Below are positions 33,949 to 46,095 of a DNA stretch of 64,000 nt, piece after piece. Positions within the stretch are counted from its first letter, which is position 1; each line of letters opens with the position of its first letter. Origin of the DNA: Cryptomeria japonica. Taxonomy: Eukaryota; Streptophyta; Pinopsida; Cupressales; Cupressaceae. The position numbers and the translations under genes were made by a program. The stretch covers positions 165,722,580 through 165,786,579 of the forward strand of contig NC_081413.1 in assembly GCF_030272615.1 (NCBI RefSeq), read 5' to 3'. A model generated the notes under the pieces. It was not told where the DNA came from and ran no database searches. It saw only the letters and a list, made by a program, of their open reading frames with translations.

Positions 33949-34520
33949 CACAGGAGGAAACAAAGGTAGGATCATCATAGAGATCGCAGCTGAAGTTTCA
34001 AGCCAAACGAAAGATTAAGGACAAGTTCACAGGCAAGGTTCATCCGGGCGTGAAGATAGCCAAAATTTGGCTAAGTATGGGAAATGTTTCACAAAGAAAA
34101 TTCCAATTTCCTCAATTATGATAAAGGCATGGAGAAATTCTTCTCCAAATTTCAGGATATTGAGAGGGAGGGCATGATCATAGGGAACATCTAACATAGC
34201 TTGATCCCATCATTTCATATTTGCAAGAGGTTATCTAGAGCTTTTACCCTCCTCTCGTGCAACATAAATTGGCAGCTAAAGGCAGGATCGTCACAGATAA
34301 CACAAATGGAGTTTCAAGCCAAATTCAGAATTGAAGACAGGACCACGAGCAAGGTTCGTCCGAGCATAGAGAGGGCCAAAATTTGGCTAAGTATGAGAAA
34401 TACTTCGCGAAGAGATGTCTTCTCCAAATTTGAGGCACTTGAAAGAATCTCAAGGCATCAAGAGAGAAAAGTTCTCAGACTTGGTGAAAATATGGAAAAG
34501 TTAAATAAATTTCCAACTTC
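33949..34520 (+). repeat. imperfect duplication of about 300 bp inside LTR B
   Basis: GGTAGGATCATCATAGAGAT...GCCAAAATTTGGCTAAGTATG (33972-34080) recurs as GGCAGGATCGTCACAGATAA...GCCAAAATTTGGCTAAGTATG (about 34281-34395). The intervening piece is similar to 27100-27180 (CATATTTGCAAG, ACCCTCCTC), linking it to the leader next to LTR A. Confidence 0.75.
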
Positions 34521-34870
34521 TTGAAGGATTTCATCTCCTGAAGGAATTAAAAAAAGACAAGCTCCCAAGCAGAATCAAATGGCGACAAGAAGGAATCAAA
34601 TTTCCATACATAGACGATTTCTTGACACAAATTGGAGAATTCAAGGAAGACATCCAACACATTGAGGTGGTGCCTCATCATCTTCCAACCAATCAGATCG
34701 CTCCAAGTCAGCATGTCCAGGTTCAATGAGCCTGACTTATCCAGAAGCTACTAGAAGGGCACACTTCACAATGCAACAACCTTCTATTTTCATTGATGGT
34801 TCATATTTAGCAAGAAAGACAAGTGTCCCAAATGTAATTTTCTCATTGGTCGAGGGTAGTTAGTTTTGGG

Positions 34871-34960
34871 AAACCCTAATTAGGGTTTGTAGCTTTCAAT
34901 CTGGGCCCTTGATCGCTGTTTGATCTCGGTCATTCGTTTATTTTTGAGAAACTATATAAG
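34871..34960 (+). promoter_or_regulatory. LTR B promoter: palindromic telo-box and TATA box
   Basis: AAACCCTAATTAGGGTTT at 34871-34888 is a perfect palindromic telo-box, and TATATAAG lies at 34953-34960. Confidence 0.75.
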
Positions 34961-35800
34961 GCTACCTCCTCTCATTTGGAGAGTGTGAGGTTTTTGATGT
35001 ATTGATGCTTAAGGTCATTTGCAGATAATATATTTGCATGGTTTCAATTGCCTCAACACTTAGTTAGAATTAATTTAGATTTGCTTTCATTGTGTTAATT
35101 TGAATGAAGAATTTGATAAGTGTCAATTGATGGTGTATCTCCGCTCATACTTTTGGTAAATGGATGATTTTCACTCTACCGTGCAAAGTTAGTCTGAGCC
35201 CATCCCTGGTGCATCCCAACATCTCGATCATAAGCACAACCCATTGAAGATTGCACCGGCCTTGTGTAGTTGTCCCTAGTGTGGCGAAGCAAGGTTTGGT
35301 TTCTCAAGAGCACCCAGTTGATACCATCTCCAGAATTCGTAGGATTAGATTAGCCTTCTCAAACCCTATCCTTTTTTCCCTTTCTTTTGAAAGTCTAAAT
35401 CCTAGAAAATCAAAAAAAAAAAAAAAAAAGAGCCTAAAATTGCTATATCCATCTAAGTCCAGCAGTTCAAGACAGTTGTTAAACGTAAGTCCCCCTTGAG
35501 ATTTTCAGAATACACTACCCAAGAAGCTATTCCACTAAAGTCGCTTGTTCGCACATATAGACCTTGGAATCAGTAGTGATTTTTCAGGAGAGGATAGAAT
35601 ACCTTCGGGTATCCTATCCTAATGTTTGGTAGATGACAAAACAGACACCAACAATACCAAAACCTTGGAGTTGCCTCGATTGATCCTTAGGCGAAATCTT
35701 CAGCATTCGGGGAAACTTTGTTCAAAAGAGGATAAGATACCTTGGTATTTTATTCTGTGTTCGCATGTGCATAAAAAAAACATAGATGGGATAATAAGAT

Positions 35801-37457
35801 TGTTGGCATTTGGTTTTGTCATTGATGTCTTCCACATTGTTACCATGTTTTTCCACATTGTCATCATCGAATGTCAGATAATCTGCATTGATTATGCATA
35901 TGTCAGCATAGAATTTTAGCATATGTATCAAGACAGAATATAAAGGTGTGCAGATAGTTCTATTATTTTACCAGCCTTTACTTCTATGTTTTACAGTTTG
36001 TGCCAGCCGTAAGAAGCATCTTGGTTTTCTGAAGAATATCTTTCTTTGTCTCGCCTTCTACTCAACATTATTATCTGAAACGATATCTGAAAACAAAACT
36101 CTTACAAGCACCCGTATATCATGTGTGTTTGATAAAAATGGTAGTTTTTTTATTAGTTGTTTTGGTTACAAATTGGTTGTAATCTCCAAACAAATAATCA
36201 TTTGTTATCAACTTATGTGGCGCTGCAATGCAATACATATTACACATCTTTGTTTGTCATCGTATTTGCTTAAGGTTTGGTTTGGTTGGTTATATGGAAG
36301 TTTTGTTAGTTGGGGTAAAAACCTTCTAACTGTTTTCAGTTAGTTGCTCTTATCAGTTGGGAAAGAAGTATTTTATTTATTGACATTTGGAGTGAACATA
36401 ATGGGGGTTGTTGGAGTCGAAACACAAAGAACACTTCATATTCATTATGTCTTAAAAGAATTGTTGCGTAGTAAGAAATATTGATGAACAGTGATTCGCT
36501 GAGATGTAATGTTGAAAAGTATGTTCACTGAGATATAATGATGAACAGTGTGTTTGCTGAAGATTTATGACAGTTTTCAGAAAAAGGGTGAAGGAACCTT
36601 TCATAGTCAGATGTAACGGTGAAGATAATTTTGTTTCAATCTTTTATAGCAGTATTCTTGCTTATATCGTTCCAAAAACAATTTCAAGGCTGCTGATATT
36701 CTAAGACTGCTGATAAGTTTTGTTGCAAACTTTGACTATACAAGAATATTTTTCAGAGGTGTATGTATGTGTTAGACTTATTGCTGTGTCAATCTATGAA
36801 GTGATAAGTACTTGTTTGTGCCATTCAAGAAATAATCTTTTAGTTGGATTCTTGTTGATAACAGTGGTTTTGAAGAACTTGTTCAGGGTTGATGTCACTA
36901 TCTTGTTCTTTTGATATTTAATGGTCTGAAGTTATATTACAGTGATATATCTTTTGCAGATTGAACTCAGAGTTTTTTTTGAAGGGTCCCACAGAAATAT
37001 AGTTCAAATCATTTGCCTTCCTTCATCATTCTGTACAAGAGCAAAGTATTGTATGATCAGATTTCTTTCAGTCCTTGTACATGCTAGTGATTATGTAATG
37101 ATAGTTGACTGTATTGTGTTGTTGTGATTATTTTGGAGTCGGTATCTGAGATTTCTGAGTTGGTGCTCATTTGTATATGAGTCGGTTGGTGCACTTAAAG
37201 ATTGTAATTGATTTTAACTGCGAGGCTGGATTAGGACTGTAGATCCTAGCAGCATTACTCACCGTGGTTTTTCCCATCTTGGGTTTCCACGTCAAATCTT
37301 GTGCAATTGTTCCATGTGTGATTGCTTTGCCATTGTTATTTCAGTTTCAGTTTAAAAGCAATTTTACAAAAGGATTTAATAGACTAAAAAGTTTTAAGAT
37401 TCATTTACTACTGATTCACACCCCGCCCCCTCTCAATAGTAAACTTGTTACTTATCA
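35801..37457 (+). repeat. LTR E, TGTTGGCATTT family
   Basis: Starts TGTTGGCATTTGGTTTTGTC at 35801 and ends with CACACCCCGCCCCCTCTCAA and CTTATCA near 37457. Both ends match, in the opposite orientation, the solo LTR at 57235-58381 (TGTTGGCATTTTTG ... CACCCCCCCCTCTTAGTATT). The C-rich end is typical of this family. Whether E is a solo LTR is unclear: AAGAT before 35801 is near-matched by AAGAA at 37469, 11 bp past the homology-based end. Short hydrophobic open frames inside it are not called as genes. Confidence 0.65.
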
Positions 37458-38057
37458 GTCAATATGCAAAGAATCCTAACCTTATTATGCATTATTGTGA
37501 AAAGAAATGCATTGTGACAGATGCCAAGCAAGGAAAAAGGGTTGCTCTAATCATTGGGCAAGGTGGACCATTTAGGGTCATGTCAAAGTCAATTTGAATG
37601 AATCAATAATTAAAGAAAAAGGTAGCACCTTGAGACGAGTTATGGAAATATCAACCTCCAACATTTAATCAAAACTGAGAAAAACTAGCATAGTTCACTG
37701 TTTGCCAACTATCAAAAATAAAGGATTTGTGTGCTCGATATTTAGCTACCAAGCAGAAACAAAAGTAGTTTCCTACTAAAGGATTATGCATAGCATGCAA
37801 AGGAGGCTAAATTTTGATTCAGACTTGGAAAAGATTTGCAAATTGGAAAACCATGAAAAAAGGGATTCTTTAAGGATTTAAAGCTTTTACAATGCACCCT
37901 TACATAATTAACTTTAAAGAAATAATAAGCTTATCAATTAGAAGCTACTTTGATAACATGCAAGCAAATATCAATCAAATGAGTACAAAAGTAGATTTGC
38001 GTTGAAGAAAGCAACATACACACACACATACACACACACATACACACATGCATACAT

Positions 38058-38098
<41 letters not shown>

Positions 38099-38799
38099 AA
38101 CAAGACTCAAACTCGGCTTGGACTCGGCAAGCTGATTTTTGGCTCGGACTCGAACTCGGCACCCAAACTCGGCCAAGACTCGACAAATTGAAAACCCCAA
38201 GAAATTCAAAGATTTTTAATGATTTTAAACTTGCTTCATGTATTTTTTACTAAATAAACCTCAAAAGACACAATAATCTCATCAAATAGAAGCTACGTTG
38301 AACACATACACAAGTTTACATCTATAGCATCAAAAACAAAAATCACAACATGAAATCATTAACTACAATAGAGAGGAGCTTGTATCACTCAACCCTTATC
38401 ACTAGCTTTATGTGAGGTCTTGTGCTTGTATCTTACACAACCCAACAAATGTTGCTACAGCCATAGAAGCATTAATTAGGATAGGGATTCACTTGGTAAA
38501 CCAAAACTATAAATATATGCAAATTACTTGGGATTTTAAAAATTCTCATTTTTCGCATCCAGCATGACCCAAAGAGATTTTTGCTTTTTTCTTTTATAAC
38601 TAGAACAGGGGTTTGGGACAACATTGCCCCTCATGAGAATCTAGAGTGTGCACACCTAGCTGGATCATGGTTAGCACCCCTCACAAGGTCTGGAGGGTCT
38701 GGGGACAATGCTGCTGGTAGGTTCCTTGTTGCAATACAAAGCTGGGTTGAGGGCAAAACCACCACCACCAACCTCAAACCAAAGTCTTTGAGACCACAC
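37458..38799. other. non-coding stretch with microsatellites and CTCGGC repeats
   Basis: Contains the ACACATA/TA microsatellite (38014-38097), followed by about 80 bp of degenerate ACTCGGC words (38108-38190) resembling hAT subterminal repeats. The pair AGAAGCTACTTTGATAACAT (about 37941) and AGAAGCTACGTTGAACACAT (about 38289) flanks this block as an imperfect direct repeat. No gene supported. Confidence 0.5.
38014..38097. repeat. CACATA and TA microsatellite
   Basis: Runs of ACACACATA change into about 14 TA units. Confidence 0.95.
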
Positions 38800-39535
38800 A
38801 GACCTTCATCGCATATGCCATTTTTCATAATTTTATCACTTCTATGTTCTAACCAATGCCCCTAGGTCCTCCAAACCATTCAAAAAATGCAAGTGTTGAA
38901 GCAATAGAGTAGTAATTAGGACCTAACCATGTTTCCTGGTTTTTGTTTCAAAGGAATGTATTTTTAGCTTCAATTCCTTTTTTTCCTCCTTGCTTGTGCT
39001 AGCAAATCAAATGAATATCATTCTCAGGCATTAATGATCATTTTACGTGTTTTAGGTTTAAGTGTTTTGATTTTCTTTTTCTTTCTTTTTTTTTGTGTAA
39101 TTTTACAATTAATTGCCATGGCCAATTTTTCCAAATGAGGCTCACAAGTTATGCAAATCCCAAGTCTAGACCTTCATCGCATATGCCATTTTTCATAATT
39201 TTATCACTTCTAAGTTCTAATCAATACCCCTAGGTCCTCCAAACCATTCAAAAAATGCAAGTGTTGAAGCAATAGAGTAGTAATTAGGACCTATCCATGT
39301 TTCCTGGTTTTTGTTTCAAAGGAATGTATTTTTAGCTTCAATTCCTTTTTTTTCCTCCTTGCTTGTGCTAGCAAATCAAATGAATATCATTCTCAGGCAT
39401 TAATGATCATTTTACGTGTTTTGGGTTTAAGTGTTTTGATTTTCTTTTTCTTTCTTTTTTTGGTGTAATTTTACAGTTAATTGCCATGGCCAAATTTTCC
39501 AAATGAGGCTCACAAGTTATGCAAATCCCAAGTCC
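38800..39535 (+). repeat. tandem duplication, 368-bp unit, two copies
   Basis: Copy 1 begins AGACCTTCATCGCATATGCC at 38800 and copy 2 begins identically at 39168. The copies are nearly identical over the whole unit, with only a handful of substitutions and T-run length changes, so this is one of the youngest events in the window. Confidence 0.95.
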
Positions 39536-39640
39536 CTACACCTTAGCTTTATCTACCTGCCTAGAAACTTGCCCTATTTATGCAAATCCCAAGTCTCTAC
39601 ACCTTAGCTTTATCTACCTGCCTAGAAACTTGCCCTATGG
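39519..39640 (+). repeat. tandem duplication, 61-bp unit, two copies
   Basis: ATGCAAATCCCAAGTCCCTA...CTTGCCCTATTT is repeated at 39580 with one change. It abuts the 368-bp duplication and begins with the last bases of its unit. Confidence 0.95.
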
Positions 39641-40500
39641 TATGAACCATCCTTGTAATCATCAAAGATCCTTGAAAGTTATTTTCTTTTCTTGGTTCAT
39701 TATTTCTCCAAGAAAACGAGGGATTACTTTCTAAAAAACAACTTTGACTAATGTGGTTCCTTTGTAAAGTTCAAAACATTAGTTAAAACTCAAACAAGTA
39801 GACCTATCAGAACCTTGCAATCCAATAATCGGGCCGAGTTAACTTTAATGCATTTCCAGACTACTATAAGAAAGAAATCATCCAATACTAGGTTATAGCG
39901 ATGTACGCCCTTCAACAACATAAAATGTTTTGGATGCAAAACAAGAGAATTGTTGAGATGGTTTAGTGTATGATTCACAACAAAGATATGTAGTATATAT
40001 ACTAAGGTGACACAATGCATATGCAATTTGTTTTCTAAAAACCTCACATGCAAAGCCTTGCTAGGTATTACACTTGAAAAATCTTGGTGCAGATTGAAAC
40101 CTAATGTAACACATTTTCATGTTTTTAATTCCACGAATATATATGTATATAATTTTCTAGCTATAGTAATCTAAACCATAGACTAATTGATATTTCTGCT
40201 AACAATAACCCACAAAACCTTTGAGATACTCTCCTGGAGATCATCACCTACAGATATCCTTATTGTCAACACTTCTAACACCCTCATACACTATTAATTC
40301 ACCTCTAAATGGAAGAGATTATAGTCATAGACGTTCATTTACTATGCCAACATGAAGATAAAACACAAAACAAAGATAAAAACAAGCATAAAGAACTTTA
40401 ACAATGACTATATCCTTGAGAAAAACTTAAAGTGTGAAAACTGCAACAAGAGCCTGCAAATTATCTCTACAATCATAGTCAAGTACAAATGTGATATAAT
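39641..40500. other. non-coding stretch, presumed intron or downstream flank
   Basis: No coding motif was recognised. It lies 3' (on the minus strand) of the exon at 40503-40641. Confidence 0.35.
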
Positions 40501-40502
40501 AC

Positions 40503-40641
40503 CTCTGCAGCTTTTTGCAATCTAGACATTGTCACAAGTTCACTCCTTACATCTGCAACACACCTTTGCAACTCAAAATCACTGATCTTACAGTTCCAAT
40601 CACCAAATGAGCTTGATAATGAAGGAAACAATGAGACCCTT
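40503..40641 (-). CDS. candidate host-gene exon, unknown protein
   Basis: A 139-bp minus-strand segment is open in one frame and bounded by splice-like sites: acceptor ACTTAG before it and donor GAG|GTATTA after it. It would encode a helical, charged segment including SSFGDWNCKISDFELQRC and VADVRSELVTMSRLQKAAE. The composition and lack of stops contrast with the decayed elements around it, and it lies on the same strand as the PHD exon at 46096-46225, so it may belong to the same gene with a 5-kb repeat-filled intron. I do not recognise the family; a helical region of a chromatin protein is possible, but that is inference from the neighbouring exon only. Confidence 0.45.
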
Positions 40642-41299
40642 CTAAGTTAGTCTATAAACATTATATGGCATTCCTCTATCCTTCCATAGCGCCAAAATGA
40701 AAGAACAAACATCAAAAGAGGTAATTCAAATGACAAAACCCTTCATATTCCATGTTCTCTTTTCATAGTGAAAAATTGTTGGTTCCAATGAAGAGCTACT
40801 GTTTGACAAATGGCCACAGTCTATGGAAAATCTTCAAAAAATCTCAACTATACCCAGTTTTTTCCCCAAAAATCTCATCTTTTAAAAAAAACATTTACTG
40901 TGATTTACAAAAAAAAAATCACTTTTAAATCATGTAAAAACCACATTTACATACATCTAAAACCTTAATCAATCTCCCACCAACCTGTGAAACCCTTGAA
41001 ATCTACGAAATGGCAAAATATTTTATTAATAATGCAGTCGTACAATATTTTTAGGGCAAGACTACTAACAAGAGCTTGCCAAGATGTACATAGAAGGCAA
41101 AACTACTTGCAAGTTCGCAAGGAGTAGGGAGGTGGTGCATTTGAGTCGAAGAAACACAATTTTTTGTTGCAACACTGCTGCAAATACATTCTATAACTTC
41201 ACACCATATAAATAGTACTTACACAAATTCAACCAGCGCAAACAAATAGATGAATTTAAATAAAATTTTCAATGTGCACATCACGCGATCTTTCAACTT

Positions 41300-41507
41300 A
41301 AATAAAATAGATTTAATGTTTTTTATCTTGTTAATTTTGTGTCTACTTTATCATGTTTTTAATTTTATGATTTATCTATATTCAGATGCTAGGATTTATG
41401 TCAATATCGTCAATCGGCTGTCACAAATGGTTTAATTTTGTCTCCTTATCTACAAGGATTTTTCATTTTAAATTAACAAGATAAAAATGGTTAAATCTAT
41501 TTTATTT
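41300..41507. repeat. inverted repeat, about 38-bp arms
   Basis: Left arm 41300-41336 (AAATAAAATAGATTTAATG then TTTTTTATCTTGTTAATT) pairs with right arm 41469-41507, with about 130 bp between. The size resembles a small foldback element or MITE, but no target duplication was found. Confidence 0.7.
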
Positions 41508-41979
41508 TGGTGGAGCTTTGGTCCAAAGAGATACTGTTATGACAGGCGAATGGTCTATATTCTAAGGTTATATTTTAGCTCACTATGTCTAATTCAGATT
41601 TATGTTTACTTTATCATGGTTTAATTTTGTCTACTTATTTTGATTTTCTGCAAAACTAAGTTATCTATTAGCAAGATTGGTTGGTTATTTGGTCCAAACA
41701 AAATTTGACAGGCTTATGTTTTTCTACAGTAGTAGCCTTGTAAACTAGTTCTCTGGAAAGAAATATTCTGTATTCTTGGCTAAATGGCTTGAATTTAAGG
41801 CTAATTTAGGCTTTCTGTCATTCATTGCTTTGCTTGATGAATATGACAAGGCTATAGTTTCAATTTTTACAGTCTCATTACTAGAAGTGAAGAGGTAATG
41901 TTAAGTGTACTTAAATTGCTAGTTCCTACAAAAATGTTCATTTTGCTCTCACTTCTAATTCAAAGTGCCTGAACTACAG

Positions 41980-42480
41980 TAGTGTATAGAAGCTAAAGAC
42001 AAATCTACACGGGAGGCTACCACACAAGTTGAATTAGCAAAGTTGCCTCCAAGTGGAATGCCCATTGCCTGCAAATGGATGTACATAATCAAGTGCAAAG
42101 CCAGCAATAATTTGGACAAGTACATACAGTATCTAGTTGTGAAAGGCTAATAGCAACAAGACGAGCTAGACTATGAAGAGACTTTGCTCCTACAATGAAT
42201 ATGGTCACATTTTTGTTGCTTTTTAGTTTTTTTCATAGCAGACCAATTTGGTTGGAAGTTGTGTCAAATGGATATCAAGAGTGTTTTCTTGTACAATGAT
42301 TTGGACAAAGAGGTTTAAATGGTTCAGGCTTAAGCATATCAAGTATGATAATAACATTTGCAATCTTCTTGAGTATATACAGACTTAAGTAGGGTCCATG
42401 AGCCAAGTACATGAAAATTGATCAATATTTTTCAGATTTTGGATTCAGACTAAGTCCCCCTAATCCAAATGTCTATGTCA
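41980..42480 (+). pseudogene. copia reverse transcriptase fragment
   Basis: Decayed plus-strand copia RT blocks are present: MPIACKWMYIIKCKASNN, LDYEETLL, FGWKLCQMDIKSVFLYND and LDKEV. They correspond to the usual IGCKWVYKIK, IDYDETFAP and MDVKSAFLNGDLDKEVYM. Multiple stops occur and the YVDD region is not preserved. It lies within what may be an intron of the minus-strand host gene. Confidence 0.8.
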
Positions 42481-42829
42481 AAAGCAACAATGATGACGTT
42501 GAGACTCTTAATGCCTAAGTCAAGATGCATCCATCATAGGTAAGAATCTATGTTAAGATGCTTCCATCACAGGTATCATGGCCAATGCACTAAAGTGGTC
42601 AAATCTTATTTGTTTTTCTTGTTTTTCACTCAACTAATCTAGGCTTCCTCCGATACTAATTAGGTATAGAATTATAGCAATATGGCCATCTCATTTTTCA
42701 TGGCTCAAATCAAATATGCTGTTAATCTTTCCACATGAAAAAAGGTTTTTCCAACAAATTGTATTCTTTTCACTACACTTACAGAGGTCAAGCTAAAATT
42801 GTCAACCTACGATGACTCATGACCAGTCA

Positions 42830-43040
42830 ATGAATCACTCTATAGACAGTTGGTGGTCAGCTTGATATTTCTTGCATCCACAACCAGATCTTTATTTTGC
42901 TGTCGGTTCACTCCTTTTTCTTTGGCACATCTAAAAATCATTTATCGGCATGCAGCAAAGATTGTGTTGAGATATGTCAAAGGTACTCTTGACTTTGTCA
43001 TCTCTATCAAAGGACAACGGATTTTGGATTGAAAAACTAT
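42830..43040 (+). pseudogene. copia RNase H-proximal fragment
   Basis: The frame reads SLYRQLVVSLIFLASTTRS and AAKIVLRYVKGTLDFVISI, matching the copia segment YRQLVGSLIYLT-TRPDI ... AAKRVLRYVKGT. It probably belongs to the same element as 41980-42480. The remainder of RNase H is unreadable, and no LTRs were identified. Confidence 0.8.
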
Positions 43041-43418
43041 ACACTCTCTTTATGCCAAACCCATTGCTACTCAAAGTGATTGCCTTACTGTGTTTGTTAC
43101 AGTTGCAAATTGCATCGGACCAATACATAAGTAAACTCAAATACATCTTGAAGAATTGGACATTGGAAAATCCAGGTCAATTACACATAAGTAACACATC
43201 CAATTTTTAGCATTTTAGAGTGTAGACCATCGGATATGTCCTAGGGTATGGATTAATTCTCATTGTACCATGCAAGGCATCAATCTCAGAGTACAGTTTG
43301 TAATCAGTTGCACTCATTAGACAAGCTGCACGCAGATTTGATGGTTATAGAAGAGGAGAAATCCCCAAACCCCAAGGAATTCCCTAAAAAACACAAAGAG
43401 GCTGCCTAGCATTTTTAA

Positions 43419-43834
43419 GGACTTAATTCCTCAGCTCTTCTATAAAATGCTTCAAACTCAATTATGAGACAAAGTTGTCAATAAAGGAAATATTAAATTT
43501 ATCCAAAAAGTTGGCAATCTAAAGATCATTAAAAGTTGACAGCCAATTATCTTTTGACCACTCTTGCAAAATATTAGCAAAGGCTCTATCTCTACATATT
43601 AAACATTTGTTGTCCACAATAGGATTTTTTAGGACTTGCTTTCTCACCTCTTTTGTAAAATGCTTCAAACTCAATTATGAGACAAAGTTGTCAATAAAGG
43701 AAATATTAAATTTACCCAAAATGTTGGCAATCCGAAGATCATTAAAAGTTGACAACCAATTATCTTTTGAACAGACTCGCAAAATATTACCAAAGGCTCT
43801 ATCTCTACATATTACATATTTGTTATCCGCAATT
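43419..43834 (+). repeat. imperfect tandem duplication, about 212-bp unit
   Basis: AAAATGCTTCAAACTCAATT and the following 190 bp occur near 43446 and 43658, with scattered differences. Confidence 0.9.
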
Positions 43835-43849
43835 ATCATACCTAAATCA

Positions 43850-43872
43850 ATGTGTGTGTGTGTGTGTGTGTA
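43850..43872. repeat. GT microsatellite
   Basis: About ten GT units at the end of the 212-bp duplication. Confidence 0.95.
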
Positions 43873-45804
43873 ATTCATTGCTGGAGGAATAAAACGAACT
43901 GATATACCCTGGGTACACTCTTTTATCAAATTTGAGCATGTTGAAGAATATACCCATATCAATGGTCATTTATTCCATTCATACCAGATACCTATTTTTG
44001 TCAATTCCATGAAAATGATTTTGTTGATGCTTCTACATGCCTTTTTAATATTTTATTATTTTCTCAATAGCCTTAGACTAACCATGTTGATAAACGCCAA
44101 GATCATCCGTTAACATCAACATTGTATATACTTTAATATCAATACTTTGAGTTATTTTCTTACCCATCATTAAGATTACGAAAAAAACCAGTGTTTAATT
44201 CACTGTTCCAAATTCAAAACATCTGTTTTTTATATATTAGGTTTGCAAATGAAGGGTTTGTATTAGACACTGGTTTTTGTTGCTTTCTTTCAGAAGATTT
44301 TGATAGTTGTTGATGCTATACTTGTGCTACTTTGGAGTTCTGCTTTGCTAATATTGTACTCCAGTTTGCTTGTTAAAGCCATATTTGTACTCTTTCCCCA
44401 GTAATTTTTTTAAAAATAAAGCATTGAGGTTGGCCCTCATATCTGCCCTCCTGAATAATCAAAATGCAACACAAGAAATTATGGATGGATCATTATTGCA
44501 AATAATCTCAAAGTGCAAATGGTGTTGAAACAGGGAAAATATGCTAGACAAAATAAGAGCTTTGTCAAAAAATATTGCACCTTATGGAGAGAAGATCCAA
44601 AACAAAAATCCCTTTATAGAGTTGAACTACTGATACTACAATAACTTTTCTTTACAGGGTACAATTGCCGAGTGTTATCTTTTTTTGCAAGTATGATGCC
44701 TTGCTCCCTTGAAAGGCCATCTGATTGCCATTGATACTCGTTCCAAAAACACTCCAAAGGGCAATACATTCAACTGCAGAATCTAGCATTTACATGAAAT
44801 CCAGTAGGATCTCATTTGGGCCTTCTCTATACCAGAATTTTTCAAATGGATTGTATAGTTTTAATCCAAATCAAGAACTGGCTTTTCAATTCAATATTAT
44901 TTGTAAGTACAAACTTAACAAAAAAAACTTAAATCTATTAGTCATATGATCTTCTGTCTGACCCCATTGTCATCCAGAATCCCTACTCCTATTCACCATG
45001 GCATCTTTTTTAGTCGAAAAATAGTGTTACAATGTCCCCTAATAGCTTAGAACCATGCGATCTCAAATGGTTAATTAGCCTTGCAACTATAGCTATTTTG
45101 AACATTTTTTACTTTTTCCCCTTTAAGTCCAAGCTATTACAAATCTCTCATATCATGTATAATACTATAATCAGAACAAGCACCAGTACAAAATGTACTC
45201 AATAACAGCAATTCACAAAACAAAGTTGTCTACAATGTTCATACCCTAACAAATGCAAGTTAACAACCCTGATTTTTTTATTTTTTAATGAATTCAATAT
45301 TAATTGTGCATGTAGACATAAGGCTTTACATAGAGGGTTATACCAAGTTGACAATCTTAACATAGAAAAACAGTCGATGCAGTATTTCTAGATATAATCC
45401 TAGTCCTATGAGGAAGTGTTATTACCTAAAGCCTCCAACTCCTAATCATCTTATATAAATTGACTTTAATCAAGAATCACAATGCATCTTGTTACTCCAT
45501 TATAATAATATTACTTGTTAGCTGTACTTTATAGACCTTTAATTTGATGTATCGACCTACAAACTAGTTGCATCGGGGGGCCTTAATAAAAGCATCAATG
45601 TCCCATAATAGGTAGCAAGAAACGGAAATGGCTTTATATTGATGAAATGGGTAAACAGACAGTATCATCTATGATTGACAAGCTAATATAAATGGAATCA
45701 TGGATGATCACAGCACATTGAGAGGTGAATAGTAAAGAGAATAAGTTTAGCTGAGCATTATTTTTCTTTTGCAAAGCTTAAAAAATAAAGATAGTTCTGC
45801 TTAC
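43873..45804. other. non-coding stretch, presumed intron
   Basis: Mostly AT-rich. A minus-strand open stretch at about 44640-44780 (EYQWQSDGLSREQGIILAK) has some protein-like character but no convincing splice context, so it is not called. Confidence 0.35.
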
Positions 45805-45840
45805 ATCAACCTCAGCAATAATCTTTTCAATTTCTTCAGT
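45805..45840 (-). CDS. candidate small host-gene exon
   Basis: The minus strand reads TEEIEKIIAEVD followed by a good donor, GAT|GTAAGCAG (GT at 45803-45804). The upstream limit is uncertain; an acceptor CTGAAG ends at 45834. It lies 256 bp downstream of the PHD exon on the same strand. The call rests on the donor and the strand agreement only. Confidence 0.35.
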
Positions 45841-46095
45841 CAATTGTCATATGGCCATATGGTGTGACTATGGTTTAATTTTATCTTTTTATATTTACAG
45901 TCTTGAGACTTGACAATAATTACAGACGAAAAATATAATTTCCTTGCTTTATTGATTGCAATGTTGCACTTATAGTGGCTGTAGTTTGATGTGAAGGATT
46001 GCCCTCCAAATGTGAAATTTATTTTACTATCATGACTCAAACACCTCTATGAAGCCAAGAGTTTTGCAGATCAAACCATGGGGAAAGAAACACAC

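Larger units (their letters stand above)
31166..35788 (+). repeat. giant LTR B with 38-copy TCCGCC array
   Basis: Starts TGTTGTGACCTTTTTTCAC, the same start as LTR A, and begins directly after ACATACC of LTR C. Its 3' region carries AAACGTAAGTCCCCCTTG and, after a diverged stretch, TTTATTCTGTGTTCGCATG, matching the ends of A and D. The end lies near 35788 and is not sharply defined. The body contains the AAAGTCCGCC array (31849-33091), an internal duplication (33949-34520) and a promoter (34871-34960). The 4.6-kb length comes mostly from internal expansion. Confidence 0.7.

Noticed and set aside
35948-37127. Several Cys/Leu-rich open frames that look like small membrane proteins
   Set aside because: They lie in LTR E, have no conserved motif and stay short; AT/T-rich sequence gives hydrophobic translations by chance.
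44640-44800. Minus-strand open stretch EYQWQSDGLSREQGIILAK
   Set aside because: Open in more than one frame, no convincing splice pair, no domain recognised.
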